A DNA stretch of 42,322 nt from an uncultured beta proteobacterium. GTDB lineage: Bacteria; Pseudomonadota; Gammaproteobacteria; Burkholderiales; Burkholderiaceae_C. A program made the position numbers and the translations under genes. Positions within the stretch are counted from its first letter, which is position 1. Each line of letters begins with the position of its first letter. Shown in pieces: positions 1 to 6,783 of this stretch. The notes below the pieces were generated by a model, which was not told where the DNA came from, searched no databases, and saw nothing but the letters and a program-made list of their open reading frames with translations. The stretch lies in assembly GCA_903822435.1 (NCBI GenBank), contig CAIJPE010000027.1, positions 1-42,322 on the forward strand, written 5' to 3'.

Positions 1-52
1 CCGGCGCCGCCTTTCAGCAACGCCGGTTTTTCTTGTCTTCCAGAAGCGAGGC

Positions 53-315
53 TTAGCCCGCTTTCTGCATTTCTTCGCCCGTAGCCTGATCGATGGACTT
101 CATCGACAGCTTGACTTTGCCGCGATCATCCATGCCCAGAACCTTGACGCGCACTTCGTCGCCGACCTTCAGGAAGTCGGAAACGCGTTCGATGCGCTGT
201 GGCTTGATTTCAGAGATGTGAACCAAACCGTCCTTTGTGCCAAGGAAGTTCACGAAAGCGCCGAAATCAACGATCTTGACGACTTTGCCGACATAAACCG
301 CGCCGACTTCTGCAT
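53..315 (-). pseudogene. pnp: Polynucleotide phosphorylase, C-terminal S1 domain fragment
   Basis: Only the last 85 or so residues of PNPase are present. They are the S1 RNA-binding domain ([16 protein letters not shown], then DGLVHISEI) and the tail ending EEMQKAG before a TAA stop. PNPase is a 3'-5' exoribonuclease of about 700 residues, and its catalytic RNase PH domains and KH domain are absent. Upstream, the reading frame runs into DNA that encodes AceE in another frame, so the fragment has no start of its own. The S1 sequence itself looks undamaged, as expected of a recent join or an assembly artefact rather than an old decayed copy. Identity is clear; the biological status of the fragment is not. 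Confidence 0.85.
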
Positions 316-320
316 CTGGC
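305..320. other. pnp/aceE junction with short shared sequence
   Basis: On the minus strand the AceE frame reads ...TVDGQMQ and the PNPase frame reads ...[11 protein letters not shown] across the same bases. About eight bases (GATGCAGA) fit both genes. This is the point where two unrelated housekeeping genes are joined out of frame by microhomology. It could be an illegitimate deletion or a chimeric assembly. Confidence 0.65.
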
Positions 321-1290
321 CGTCCACCGTCTGCGCGAAGATGCGTGCCAGGGCGTCGGTGTCGTCGCGGGCGAAGAGGCCGTCCCAGTCGCTGCCCCAG
401 ATCAGCTTGATCACATTCCAGCCTGCCCCGGCGAAGAGCCTTTCCAGCTCGTCGATGATGCGGCCGTTGCCGCGCACGGGGCCGTCCAGGCGCTGCAGGT
501 TGCAGTTGACCACCCACACCAGGTTGTCGAGCTTCTCGCGCGCGGCCAGGGTCAGGGCGCTCATGGACTCGGGCTCGTCCATCTCGCCATCGCCGAAGAC
601 GCCCCAGACGGTGCGGCCTTCACAGTCCTGCAGACGCCGGTGGCTCAGGTAGCGCATGAAGCGCGCGTGGTAGATGGAGCTGATCGGTCCGATGCCCATC
701 GAACCGGTGGGGAACTGCCAGAAGTCGGGCATCAGGAATGGATGCGGATAGCTGCTCAGGCCGCGGGCGCCCTGGCCGGTGGTGAAAGCCGGTGCGCTGA
801 GCTCCTGGCGGTAGTGCAGCAGGTCAGCCTCGGTCAGCCGGCCCTCGAGAAAGGCCCGCGCGTACACCCCCGGCGCACTGTGCGGCTGGAAGAACACGAG
901 GTCGCCGCCATGGGTGCCGTTGCGGGCGTGGAAGAAGTGGTTGAAGCCGGTCTCGAAGAGATCGGCCGCGCTTGCGTAGCTGGCGATGTGGCCGCCCAGC
1001 TCGCCGTAGCTGGCGTTGGCCCGCACGACCATGGCCAGGGCATTCCAGCGCATGAGCGAAGCGAGCCGCTCCTCGATGGCCAGGTCGCCCGGAAACGGCG
1101 CCTGGGTCTCCACGGCGATGGAGTTGACGTAGGGCGTGCACAGCTCGGGCGACCAGCCCACGCGCTGGCGGCGCGCCAGCCGGGCCAGTTCATCGAGCAT
1201 GAAGCGCGCGCGCTCGGGGCCCTGCGTGGCCAGCAGGGCCTGGTAGGCCTCGCGCCATTCGGCGGTCTCGGTGGGGTCGGTGTCGTGCAT
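310..1290 (-). pseudogene. aceE: Pyruvate dehydrogenase E1 (AceE-like), N-terminal third, truncated by fusion to pnp
   Basis: AceE is the thiamine-diphosphate E1 of the pyruvate dehydrogenase complex and is normally near 890 residues. About 327 residues are kept, from MHDTDPTETAEWREAY to [11 protein letters not shown]. They include the family stretches TPYVNSI, ASYGELGGHI, FFHARNG and the ThDP/Mg motif [12 protein letters not shown]. After TVDGQMQ the frame reads 20 unrelated residues out of frame through pnp and stops at 250. The start at 1290 is supported by AGGA about eight bases upstream and by the family N-terminus. The gene diverges from the rhodanese/encapsulin operon. The short N-terminus suggests a secondary E1 paralogue rather than the housekeeping one, but that is inference. 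Catalytic C-terminal parts are missing, so no activity is expected as assembled. Confidence 0.8.
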
Positions 1291-1340
1291 CGCGCGTTCC
1301 TGGTCTGGCCCTCGATGGTAGGGCGGCGGTCGAAGCCGCG

Positions 1341-1374
1341 CTGGCCGCATAAGCAAGCGCGATTTGCTTCGTTG
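1341..1374 (-). promoter_or_regulatory. Putative sulfur-regulon operator, site A
   Basis: Read on the minus strand this is CAACGAAGC, 11 bases, then GCTTATGCG followed by GCC. It matches all 18 positions of the shared element. Its CAACGAAGC end lies 64 bases before the rhodanese start at 1439, so it probably controls the rhodanese-cysK-epsC-encapsulin-desulfurase operon. Two separated conserved blocks suit a dimeric or tetrameric LysR-type regulator such as CysB, Cbl or SsuR. The regulator is inferred, not seen. Confidence 0.6.
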
Positions 1375-1438
1375 AGGCCGCAGGGGCTGCTGCTTACGCT
1401 TCGATGCATCCCGTCCTGCCCACCCCGAAAGCCCCGCC

Positions 1439-1876
1439 ATGTCCACCGTCCTCGAAGCGCCGGCCGCAGCCGGCACGCAAGCGTTTGCGCCGGCCTCTGT
1501 CTCGCCGCCCGAAGCCTGGGCCCTGGTGAGCCGCGGCGATGCCCTGCTCGTCGATGTGCGCACGCCCGAAGAGCTGAAGTTCGTGGGCCATGTGCCGGGC
1601 AGCCTGAATGTGCCCTGGGCCACGGGTACCAGCTTGACGCGCAACCCGCGCTTCGTGCGTGAGCTGGAGTCGCGGGTACCCGACAAGAACCGTCGGGTGC
1701 TGCTGCTGTGCCGCAGCGGCAAGCGTTCGGCGCTGGCCCTGGAGGCGGCGCAGAAAGCCGGCTACACGCAGGCATCGAACATCAGCGAAGGCTTCGAGGG
1801 CGAACTCGACGCCCAGGGCCAGCGCGGCCATCTCGGTGGCTGGCGCTCGCACGCGCTGCCTTGGTCCCAAGACTGA
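1439..1876 (+). CDS. Single-domain rhodanese sulfurtransferase
   Basis: A 145-residue protein with one rhodanese domain. VDVRTPEELKFVGHVPGSLN (about 39-57) is the CH2A-type region, and the active-site loop CRSGKRS begins at Cys91, which would carry the persulfide. Rhodaneses move sulfane sulfur from thiosulfate or persulfides to acceptors such as thiols or cyanide. The first 20 residues are Ala-rich and lack a clear signal peptide, so the protein is likely cytoplasmic. It is first in the operon with cysK 15 bases downstream, and a conserved operator lies 64 bases upstream. As first gene of an encapsulin/cysteine desulfurase operon it is a candidate donor or acceptor of sulfur for the compartment. 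That link is inferred from position. Confidence 0.9.
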   Translation: MSTVLEAPAAAGTQAFAPASVSPPEAWALVSRGDALLVDVRTPEELKFVGHVPGSLNVPWATGTSLTRNPRFVRELESRVPDKNRRVLLLCRSGKRSALALEAAQKAGYTQASNISEGFEGELDAQGQRGHLGGWRSHALPWSQD

Positions 1877-1891
1877 GCCGAGGCGCGCACC

Positions 1892-2890
1892 ATGTCGAAG
1901 ATCTACGCTGACAACTCACTGTCGATCGGCCGCACGCCGCTGATCCAGCTCCACCGCGTCACCGATGGCGCGGCGGCCACGGTGCTGGCCAAGATCGAGG
2001 GCCGCAACCCGGCCTACTCGGTCAAGTGCCGCATCGGTGCGGCCATGATCTGGGACGCCGAGCAGCGCGGCCTGCTGGGCCCCGGCAAGGAACTGGTGGA
2101 GCCCACCAGCGGCAACACCGGCATCGCGCTGGCCTTCGTGGCCGCGGCACGGGGCATCCCCATCACGCTGACGATGCCCGAGACCATGAGCCTGGAGCGC
2201 CGCAAGCTGCTGCTGGCCTACGGCGCCAAGCTCGTGCTGACCGAGGGCGCCCGCGGCATGGCCGGCGCCATCGCCAAGGCCGAAGAGATTGCGGCATCCG
2301 ACCCCCGCTATGTGCTGCTGCAGCAGTTCAAGAACCCGGCCAACCCCGCCATCCACGAAACCACCACCGGCCCCGAGATCTGGGAAGACACCGATGGTGA
2401 GATCGACATCTTCGTGGCGGGCGTGGGCACTGGCGGCACCATCACCGGCGTCTCGCGCTACATCAAGCACACGCGGGGCAAGGCCATCACCTCGGTGGCC
2501 GTGGAGCCCACGGCCAGCCCGGTGCTCACCCAGCAGCGCAACGGCGAGCCGCTCAAGCCCGGGCCGCACAAGATCCAGGGCATCGGCGCGGGCTTCGTGC
2601 CCGGGGTGCTGGACCTCTCGCTGGTCGACGCCATCGAGCAGGTCAGCAACGAAGAGGCGGTGCACACCGCCCGGCGTCTGGCGCGTGAGGAAGGCATCCT
2701 GGCCGGCATCTCCTGCGGGGCGGCGCTGGCTGCGGCCTTGCGATGGGCGCACAAGCCCGAGAGCGCGGGCAAGACCATCGTGGTGGTGCTGCCCGATTCG
2801 GGCGAGCGCTACCTGAGTTCCGTCTTGTTCGAGGGCGTGTTCGACGCCACCGGCCTGCCGCCCACGCCCGCCGTGGCCCAGGCAGCCTGA
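1892..2890 (+). CDS. cysK: Cysteine synthase A (O-acetylserine sulfhydrylase)
   Basis: A PLP enzyme of 332 residues that converts O-acetylserine and sulfide to cysteine in the cytoplasm. The PLP lysine is Lys45 in NPAYSVKCR. The substrate loop is PTSGNTG (71-77), and the phosphate-binding glycine loop is GVGTGGT. Length and motifs fit CysK rather than cystathionine beta-synthase, since no CBS domain follows. It starts 15 bases after the rhodanese stop, and the next gene, serine acetyltransferase, starts one base after its own stop, so translation is probably coupled. The two enzymes form the cysteine synthase complex in many bacteria. Their place just before an encapsulin and a cysteine desulfurase suggests dedicated cysteine supply to that desulfurase. 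Confidence 0.94.
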   Translation: MSKIYADNSLSIGRTPLIQLHRVTDGAAATVLAKIEGRNPAYSVKCRIGAAMIWDAEQRGLLGPGKELVEPTSGNTGIALAFVAAARGIPITLTMPETMSLERRKLLLAYGAKLVLTEGARGMAGAIAKAEEIAASDPRYVLLQQFKNPANPAIHETTTGPEIWEDTDGEIDIFVAGVGTGGTITGVSRYIKHTRGKAITSVAVEPTASPVLTQQRNGEPLKPGPHKIQGIGAGFVPGVLDLSLVDAIEQVSNEEAVHTARRLAREEGILAGISCGAALAAALRWAHKPESAGKTIVVVLPDSGERYLSSVLFEGVFDATGLPPTPAVAQAA

Positions 2891-2891
2891 G

Positions 2892-3851
2892 GTGGGCACC
2901 CCCACGGAAACCGCGGCATCGACCGCGGCCGAACCCCTGCGCGTGCCCGGGCGCCGCCTGGATCTCGACGGTGTGGTGGCCGGCCTGCGCGCCGCCCGTG
3001 AACGGTGGCGCGACCAGCAGCAGCGCCCGCGCGAAGCCGGTGGCCGCGAGCTGCCCTCGCGCCAGGCGCTGTCCGACATCGTCGAAGGCCTGCGCGGCGC
3101 CTTGTTCCCCATGCGGCTCGGCCCGCCCGAGCTGCGCCAGGAGAGCGAGGACTACTACGTTGGCCATACCCTGGACAGCGTGATCACGGCCCTGCGCGCC
3201 CAGGTGCGCCTGGAGCTGCGCCATGGCGCGCGCAGCAGCGGCTTGCCCACGCTGGATGCCGATGCCCGGGCCCTGGCCATCGTGCACGACTTCGCCCTCG
3301 CGCTGCCCCGCATCCGCACGCTGCTGGACAGCGACGTGCTGGCTGCCTTCCATGGCGACCCCGCCGCGCACAGCGTGGACGAGGTGCTCCTGTGCTACCC
3401 CGGCATCCGCGCCACCATCAGCCACCGCATCGCCCACCAGCTGTACAGCCAGGGCCTGCCCCTGGTGGCCCGGGTGGTGGCCGAACTGGCGCACGGCGAG
3501 ACCGGCATCGACATCCATCCCGGCGCGCGCATCGGCCCGGGCTTCTTCATCGACCACGGCACGGGTGTCGTCATCGGCGAGACGGCCGTGATCGGCAGCA
3601 ACGTGCGCCTGTACCAGGCCGTGACGCTGGGCGCCAAGCGCTTTGCCACCGACGCCGACGGGCACCTGCAAAAGGGGGGCGCGCGCCACCCGGTGCTGGA
3701 AGACGACGTGGTGATCTATGCCGGCGCCACGATCCTCGGCCGCGTGACCATCGGCCGTGGCTCGACCATCGGCGGCAACGTGTGGCTGACGCGCAGCGTG
3801 CCGCCCGGCAGCCAGATCACCCAGGCCAGCACGCTCGACACCGCCCCCTGA
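2892..3851 (+). CDS. epsC: Serine O-acetyltransferase (EpsC/CysE type)
   Basis: A 319-residue serine acetyltransferase that makes O-acetylserine from serine and acetyl-CoA. The N-terminal half is helical. The C-terminal third is a left-handed beta helix of hexapeptide repeats, with the family stretch GIDIHPGARIGPGFFIDHGT and VVIGETAVIGSNV around residues 197-235. The N-terminus is longer than in E. coli CysE (273 residues), as in the EpsC group. I chose the GTG at 2892, one base past the cysK stop, because it keeps the operon compact and no ATG lies close. With cysK it completes cysteine synthesis from serine within the operon. The C-terminal tail ends SQITQASTLDTAP and lacks an obvious CysE-like terminal Ile, so binding to CysK cannot be assumed. 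Confidence 0.92.
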   Translation: MGTPTETAASTAAEPLRVPGRRLDLDGVVAGLRAARERWRDQQQRPREAGGRELPSRQALSDIVEGLRGALFPMRLGPPELRQESEDYYVGHTLDSVITALRAQVRLELRHGARSSGLPTLDADARALAIVHDFALALPRIRTLLDSDVLAAFHGDPAAHSVDEVLLCYPGIRATISHRIAHQLYSQGLPLVARVVAELAHGETGIDIHPGARIGPGFFIDHGTGVVIGETAVIGSNVRLYQAVTLGAKRFATDADGHLQKGGARHPVLEDDVVIYAGATILGRVTIGRGSTIGGNVWLTRSVPPGSQITQASTLDTAP

Positions 3852-3878
3852 AGACCCCCACCCCCGAGAGACCCATCC

Positions 3879-4805
3879 ATGTCCGACCACACCCCGCAAC
3901 TGGCCCTTGGCGACAACGCGGCACGCCAGCTGGCCAATGCCACCAAGACCACCCCGACCCTGTCCACCATCAGCCCCCGTTGGCTGACCCACCTGCTGCA
4001 ATGGGTGCCGGTGGAGGCCGGCATCTACCGCCTGAACAAGGTGAAGAACCCGCAGGACGTGCAGGTGCTGTGCTCGCAGCGCGACGAGTCCGAGCTGCCC
4101 ACCACCTTCGTCGACTACGAAGACAAGCCGCGCGAGTACTTCCTGAATTCGGTCAGCACCGTGCTGGACGTGCACACCCGCATCAGCGACCTCTACAGCA
4201 GCCCGCACGACCAGATCAAGGAACAGCTGCGCCTGACCATCGAGACGATCAAGGAGAAGCAGGAAGGCGAGCTGATCAACAACGCCGACTACGGCCTGCT
4301 GGCCAGCGTCGCCGACAGCCAGCGCATCAGCACGCTCACCGGCGCGCCCACGCCCGACGACCTGGACGATCTGCTGGCCAAGGTGTGGAAGGAGCCGGCC
4401 TTCTTCCTGACCCACCCGCTGGCCATCGCGGCCTTCGGGCGCGAATGCACACGCCGCGGCGTGCCGCCGCCCACGGTCAATCTCTTCGGCAGCCCCTTCC
4501 TCACCTGGCGCGGCATTCCGCTGGTGCCTTCGGACAAGGTGCAGATCGCGGATGGCAAGACCAAGATCCTGCTGCTGCGCGTGGGCGACAAGCGCCAGGG
4601 CGTGGTGGGCCTGTACCAGCCGGGCCTGCCGGGTGAGCAGAGCCCGGGCCTGAGCGTGCGCTTCATGGGCATCAGCCGCAACGCCATCGCCTCGTACCTC
4701 ATCAGCCTGTATTGCTCGCTGGCCGTGCAGACCGACGACGCGCTGGCCGTCCTGGAAGACGTGGAAGTGGGCAAGTACCACGCCTATCCCGACACCTACC
4801 AGTAA
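3879..4805 (+). CDS. Family 2A encapsulin shell protein (SrpI-like)
   Basis: This 308-residue protein is recognised as a family 2A encapsulin, the HK97-fold shell protein once called SrpI in Synechococcus. Supporting stretches are QLALGDNAARQLANATKT at the N-terminal arm, SPRWLTHLLQWVPVEAGIYRLN, DHTRISDLYS-like sequence after the E-loop region, and the C-terminal VEVGKYHAYPDTYQ. Length fits the 2A group. There is no cyclic-nucleotide-binding insertion, which marks family 2B. Known 2A shells form icosahedral cytoplasmic compartments of roughly 60 subunits that enclose a cysteine desulfurase, and the next gene, six bases downstream, is exactly that cargo. Published work links these shells to sulfur starvation and to sulfur storage. 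No signal peptide or membrane segment is present. The call is from family recognition without a search. Confidence 0.9.
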   Translation: MSDHTPQLALGDNAARQLANATKTTPTLSTISPRWLTHLLQWVPVEAGIYRLNKVKNPQDVQVLCSQRDESELPTTFVDYEDKPREYFLNSVSTVLDVHTRISDLYSSPHDQIKEQLRLTIETIKEKQEGELINNADYGLLASVADSQRISTLTGAPTPDDLDDLLAKVWKEPAFFLTHPLAIAAFGRECTRRGVPPPTVNLFGSPFLTWRGIPLVPSDKVQIADGKTKILLLRVGDKRQGVVGLYQPGLPGEQSPGLSVRFMGISRNAIASYLISLYCSLAVQTDDALAVLEDVEVGKYHAYPDTYQ

Positions 4806-4811
4806 GCCACC

Positions 4812-6626
4812 GTGACCACGTCCGATGTCGCAAGCGGCGCTTTGCCGGCGGGGTTGCCCGACCCCGCCGTGCTGGCCCAGTTGGCCCAGCAGTTTTTCGC
4901 CGCCCTGCCCGGGACTGTGGGCTCGCCGTTGCCCGGCCCTGCCGCGGGCGGCGTGCCCGTGCCGCCCAACCCGCAGCCGCCGGGTCTGGGCCTGCCCCCG
5001 GGCAGCCTGGGCCCCGCCACGCCAGCCGCCATTCCATTCGGCGTCACGCCGCCCGGGTTGAATCTGGCACCCACCTCGCCGGCCGCGCCGGCACACGTGC
5101 TCGCCTCGGCACCGGCGCGGCTGCCGCATGCCGTGGCCCCGAACGGTGTGCCCGACATGGCGTTGAGCGCGGCACCGGGCTATGACGGCCGGCAGGGCAG
5201 CCATGTGCTGGGCGTGCCGGCACCGGGAGGCTTGGGACTGCGGGGTGCGCCTGCGCCAGCGCAGTCTCCGGATGCGCCGCTGTACGTGCTGGGCCTGGGG
5301 CGCACGGCGACCCCACCGGAACCGGGCTTTTACTTTCTGCCCGACACCGCCATCCAGCGCGGACACGCGCGCCCGGCCGTCCCTGCTGCGGCCGCCGAAG
5401 CCCATCCTCCTTTCGACGTGAACGCAGTGCGGCGCGATTTCCCGATCCTGCAGGAGCGCGTGAACGGCCGGCAGCTGGTGTGGTTCGACAACGCGGCCAC
5501 GACCCAGAAGCCGCAGGCGGTCATCGACCGGTTGAGCCATTTCTACGAGCATGAGAACTCCAACATCCACCGGGCGGCGCACGAGTTGGCGGCCCGAGCC
5601 ACCGATGCCTACGAGGGCGCGCGCGAGACCGTGCGCCGCTTCATCGGTGCGGGCTCGGTCGATGAGATCGTGTTCGTGCGCGGCACCACCGAGGCCATCA
5701 ACCTCGTGGCCAAGAGCTGGGGTGCGCAGAACATCGGTGCCGGTGACGAAATCATCGTCAGCCACCTCGAACACCACGCCAACATCGTGCCGTGGCAGCA
5801 ACTGGCCGCCGAGAAGGGGGCGAAGATCCGCGTCATACCGGTCGACGATCACGGCCAGGTGCGGCTGGACGAATACCAGAAGCTGCTGTCGGACAAGACC
5901 CGCATCGTCTCGGTGACGCAGGTCTCCAATGCGCTGGGCACGGTGGTGCCCGTGCAGCAGATCGTTCAGATGGCCCGACGGGCCGGTGCGCGGGCCCTGG
6001 TGGATGGCGCGCAATCGGTCTCGCACATGCGGGTGGACGTGAAGGCGCTGGACGCCGACTTCTTCGTCTTCTCGGGACACAAGATCTTCGGGCCCACGGG
6101 CATCGGCGCGCTCTACGCCAGGCGCGAGTTGCTGCAATCCATGCCGCCGTGGCAGGGTGGCGGCAACATGATCGCCGACGTCACCTTCGAGCACACGGTC
6201 TATCAGGGCCCACCCGCCAGGTTCGAGGCGGGTACCGGAAACATCGCCGACGCCGTCGGGCTGGGCGCGGCGCTGGAATACGTGGAGCGCCTGGGCATCG
6301 AGAACATCGGCCGCTACGAGCACTTCCTGCTGGAATACGCCACGCACCACCTCAAGACGATCCCCGGCCTGCGCCTGATCGGCACCGCGCCCGACAAGGC
6401 CAGCGTGCTGAGCTTCGTGCTGGAGGGTCACACCACGCAGTCCGTGGGCAACGCCTTCAACGAAGAAGGGATCGCCGTGCGCACGGGGCACCACTGCGCG
6501 CAGCCAATCCTGCGGCGCTTCGGGGTAGAGGCCACGGTGCGCGCTTCGCTGGCGTTCTACAACACCTGTGCAGAGGTGGATCGGATGGTGGCGGTGTTGC
6601 GGCGCTTGGCTCCGCGGGGGCGCTAG
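4812..6626 (+). CDS. Encapsulin cargo: SufS-type cysteine desulfurase with long N-terminal targeting extension
   Basis: A 604-residue protein in two parts. Residues 1-200 are rich in Pro, Ala and Gly and probably disordered, except for two short conserved-looking pieces: DPAVLAQLAQQFFAALPG (17-34) and LYVLGLG to FYFLPD (157-178). Residues 201-604 are a group II cysteine desulfurase: WFDNAATTQKP, HEHENSN-like SNIHRAAH, DGAQSVSH, PLP lysine Lys424 in SGHKIFGPTG, and catalytic Cys562 in RTGHHCAQP. It takes sulfur from cysteine to form a persulfide, releasing alanine. In Synechococcus the matching extension targets the enzyme into the shell, so the same role is inferred here. The GTG start at 4812 is six bases after the encapsulin stop. 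No other suf or isc genes are nearby, so general Fe-S assembly is less likely. Confidence 0.92.
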   Translation: MTTSDVASGALPAGLPDPAVLAQLAQQFFAALPGTVGSPLPGPAAGGVPVPPNPQPPGLGLPPGSLGPATPAAIPFGVTPPGLNLAPTSPAAPAHVLASAPARLPHAVAPNGVPDMALSAAPGYDGRQGSHVLGVPAPGGLGLRGAPAPAQSPDAPLYVLGLGRTATPPEPGFYFLPDTAIQRGHARPAVPAAAAEAHPPFDVNAVRRDFPILQERVNGRQLVWFDNAATTQKPQAVIDRLSHFYEHENSNIHRAAHELAARATDAYEGARETVRRFIGAGSVDEIVFVRGTTEAINLVAKSWGAQNIGAGDEIIVSHLEHHANIVPWQQLAAEKGAKIRVIPVDDHGQVRLDEYQKLLSDKTRIVSVTQVSNALGTVVPVQQIVQMARRAGARALVDGAQSVSHMRVDVKALDADFFVFSGHKIFGPTGIGALYARRELLQSMPPWQGGGNMIADVTFEHTVYQGPPARFEAGTGNIADAVGLGAALEYVERLGIENIGRYEHFLLEYATHHLKTIPGLRLIGTAPDKASVLSFVLEGHTTQSVGNAFNEEGIAVRTGHHCAQPILRRFGVEATVRASLAFYNTCAEVDRMVAVLRRLAPRGR

Positions 6627-6783
6627 CGGCGCGAATCGGGGCGCATCGGGCGCGCCGCCGGACCGACCGGCCCAGGGCCCGCACGCCGCCGCCGGCACAC
6701 AATGGTCTAGGCTGTCGCCTTGCAAGCCACCGTCGAGCCGAGCGCCGGTGCTTTGCGAGCGCCACCAGGCCGTCTTCACACCG

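Noticed and set aside
1..31. CCGGCG / CGCCGG inverted repeat followed by five T, like a plus-strand terminator
   Set aside because: The loop is 14 bases, no plus-strand gene ends there within the window, and the pnp fragment runs the other way. Too little sequence is visible to judge.
4812..6626. Housekeeping SufS of Fe-S cluster assembly
   Set aside because: The 200-residue disordered extension, the adjacent encapsulin and the absence of sufBCDE argue for a compartment cargo instead.
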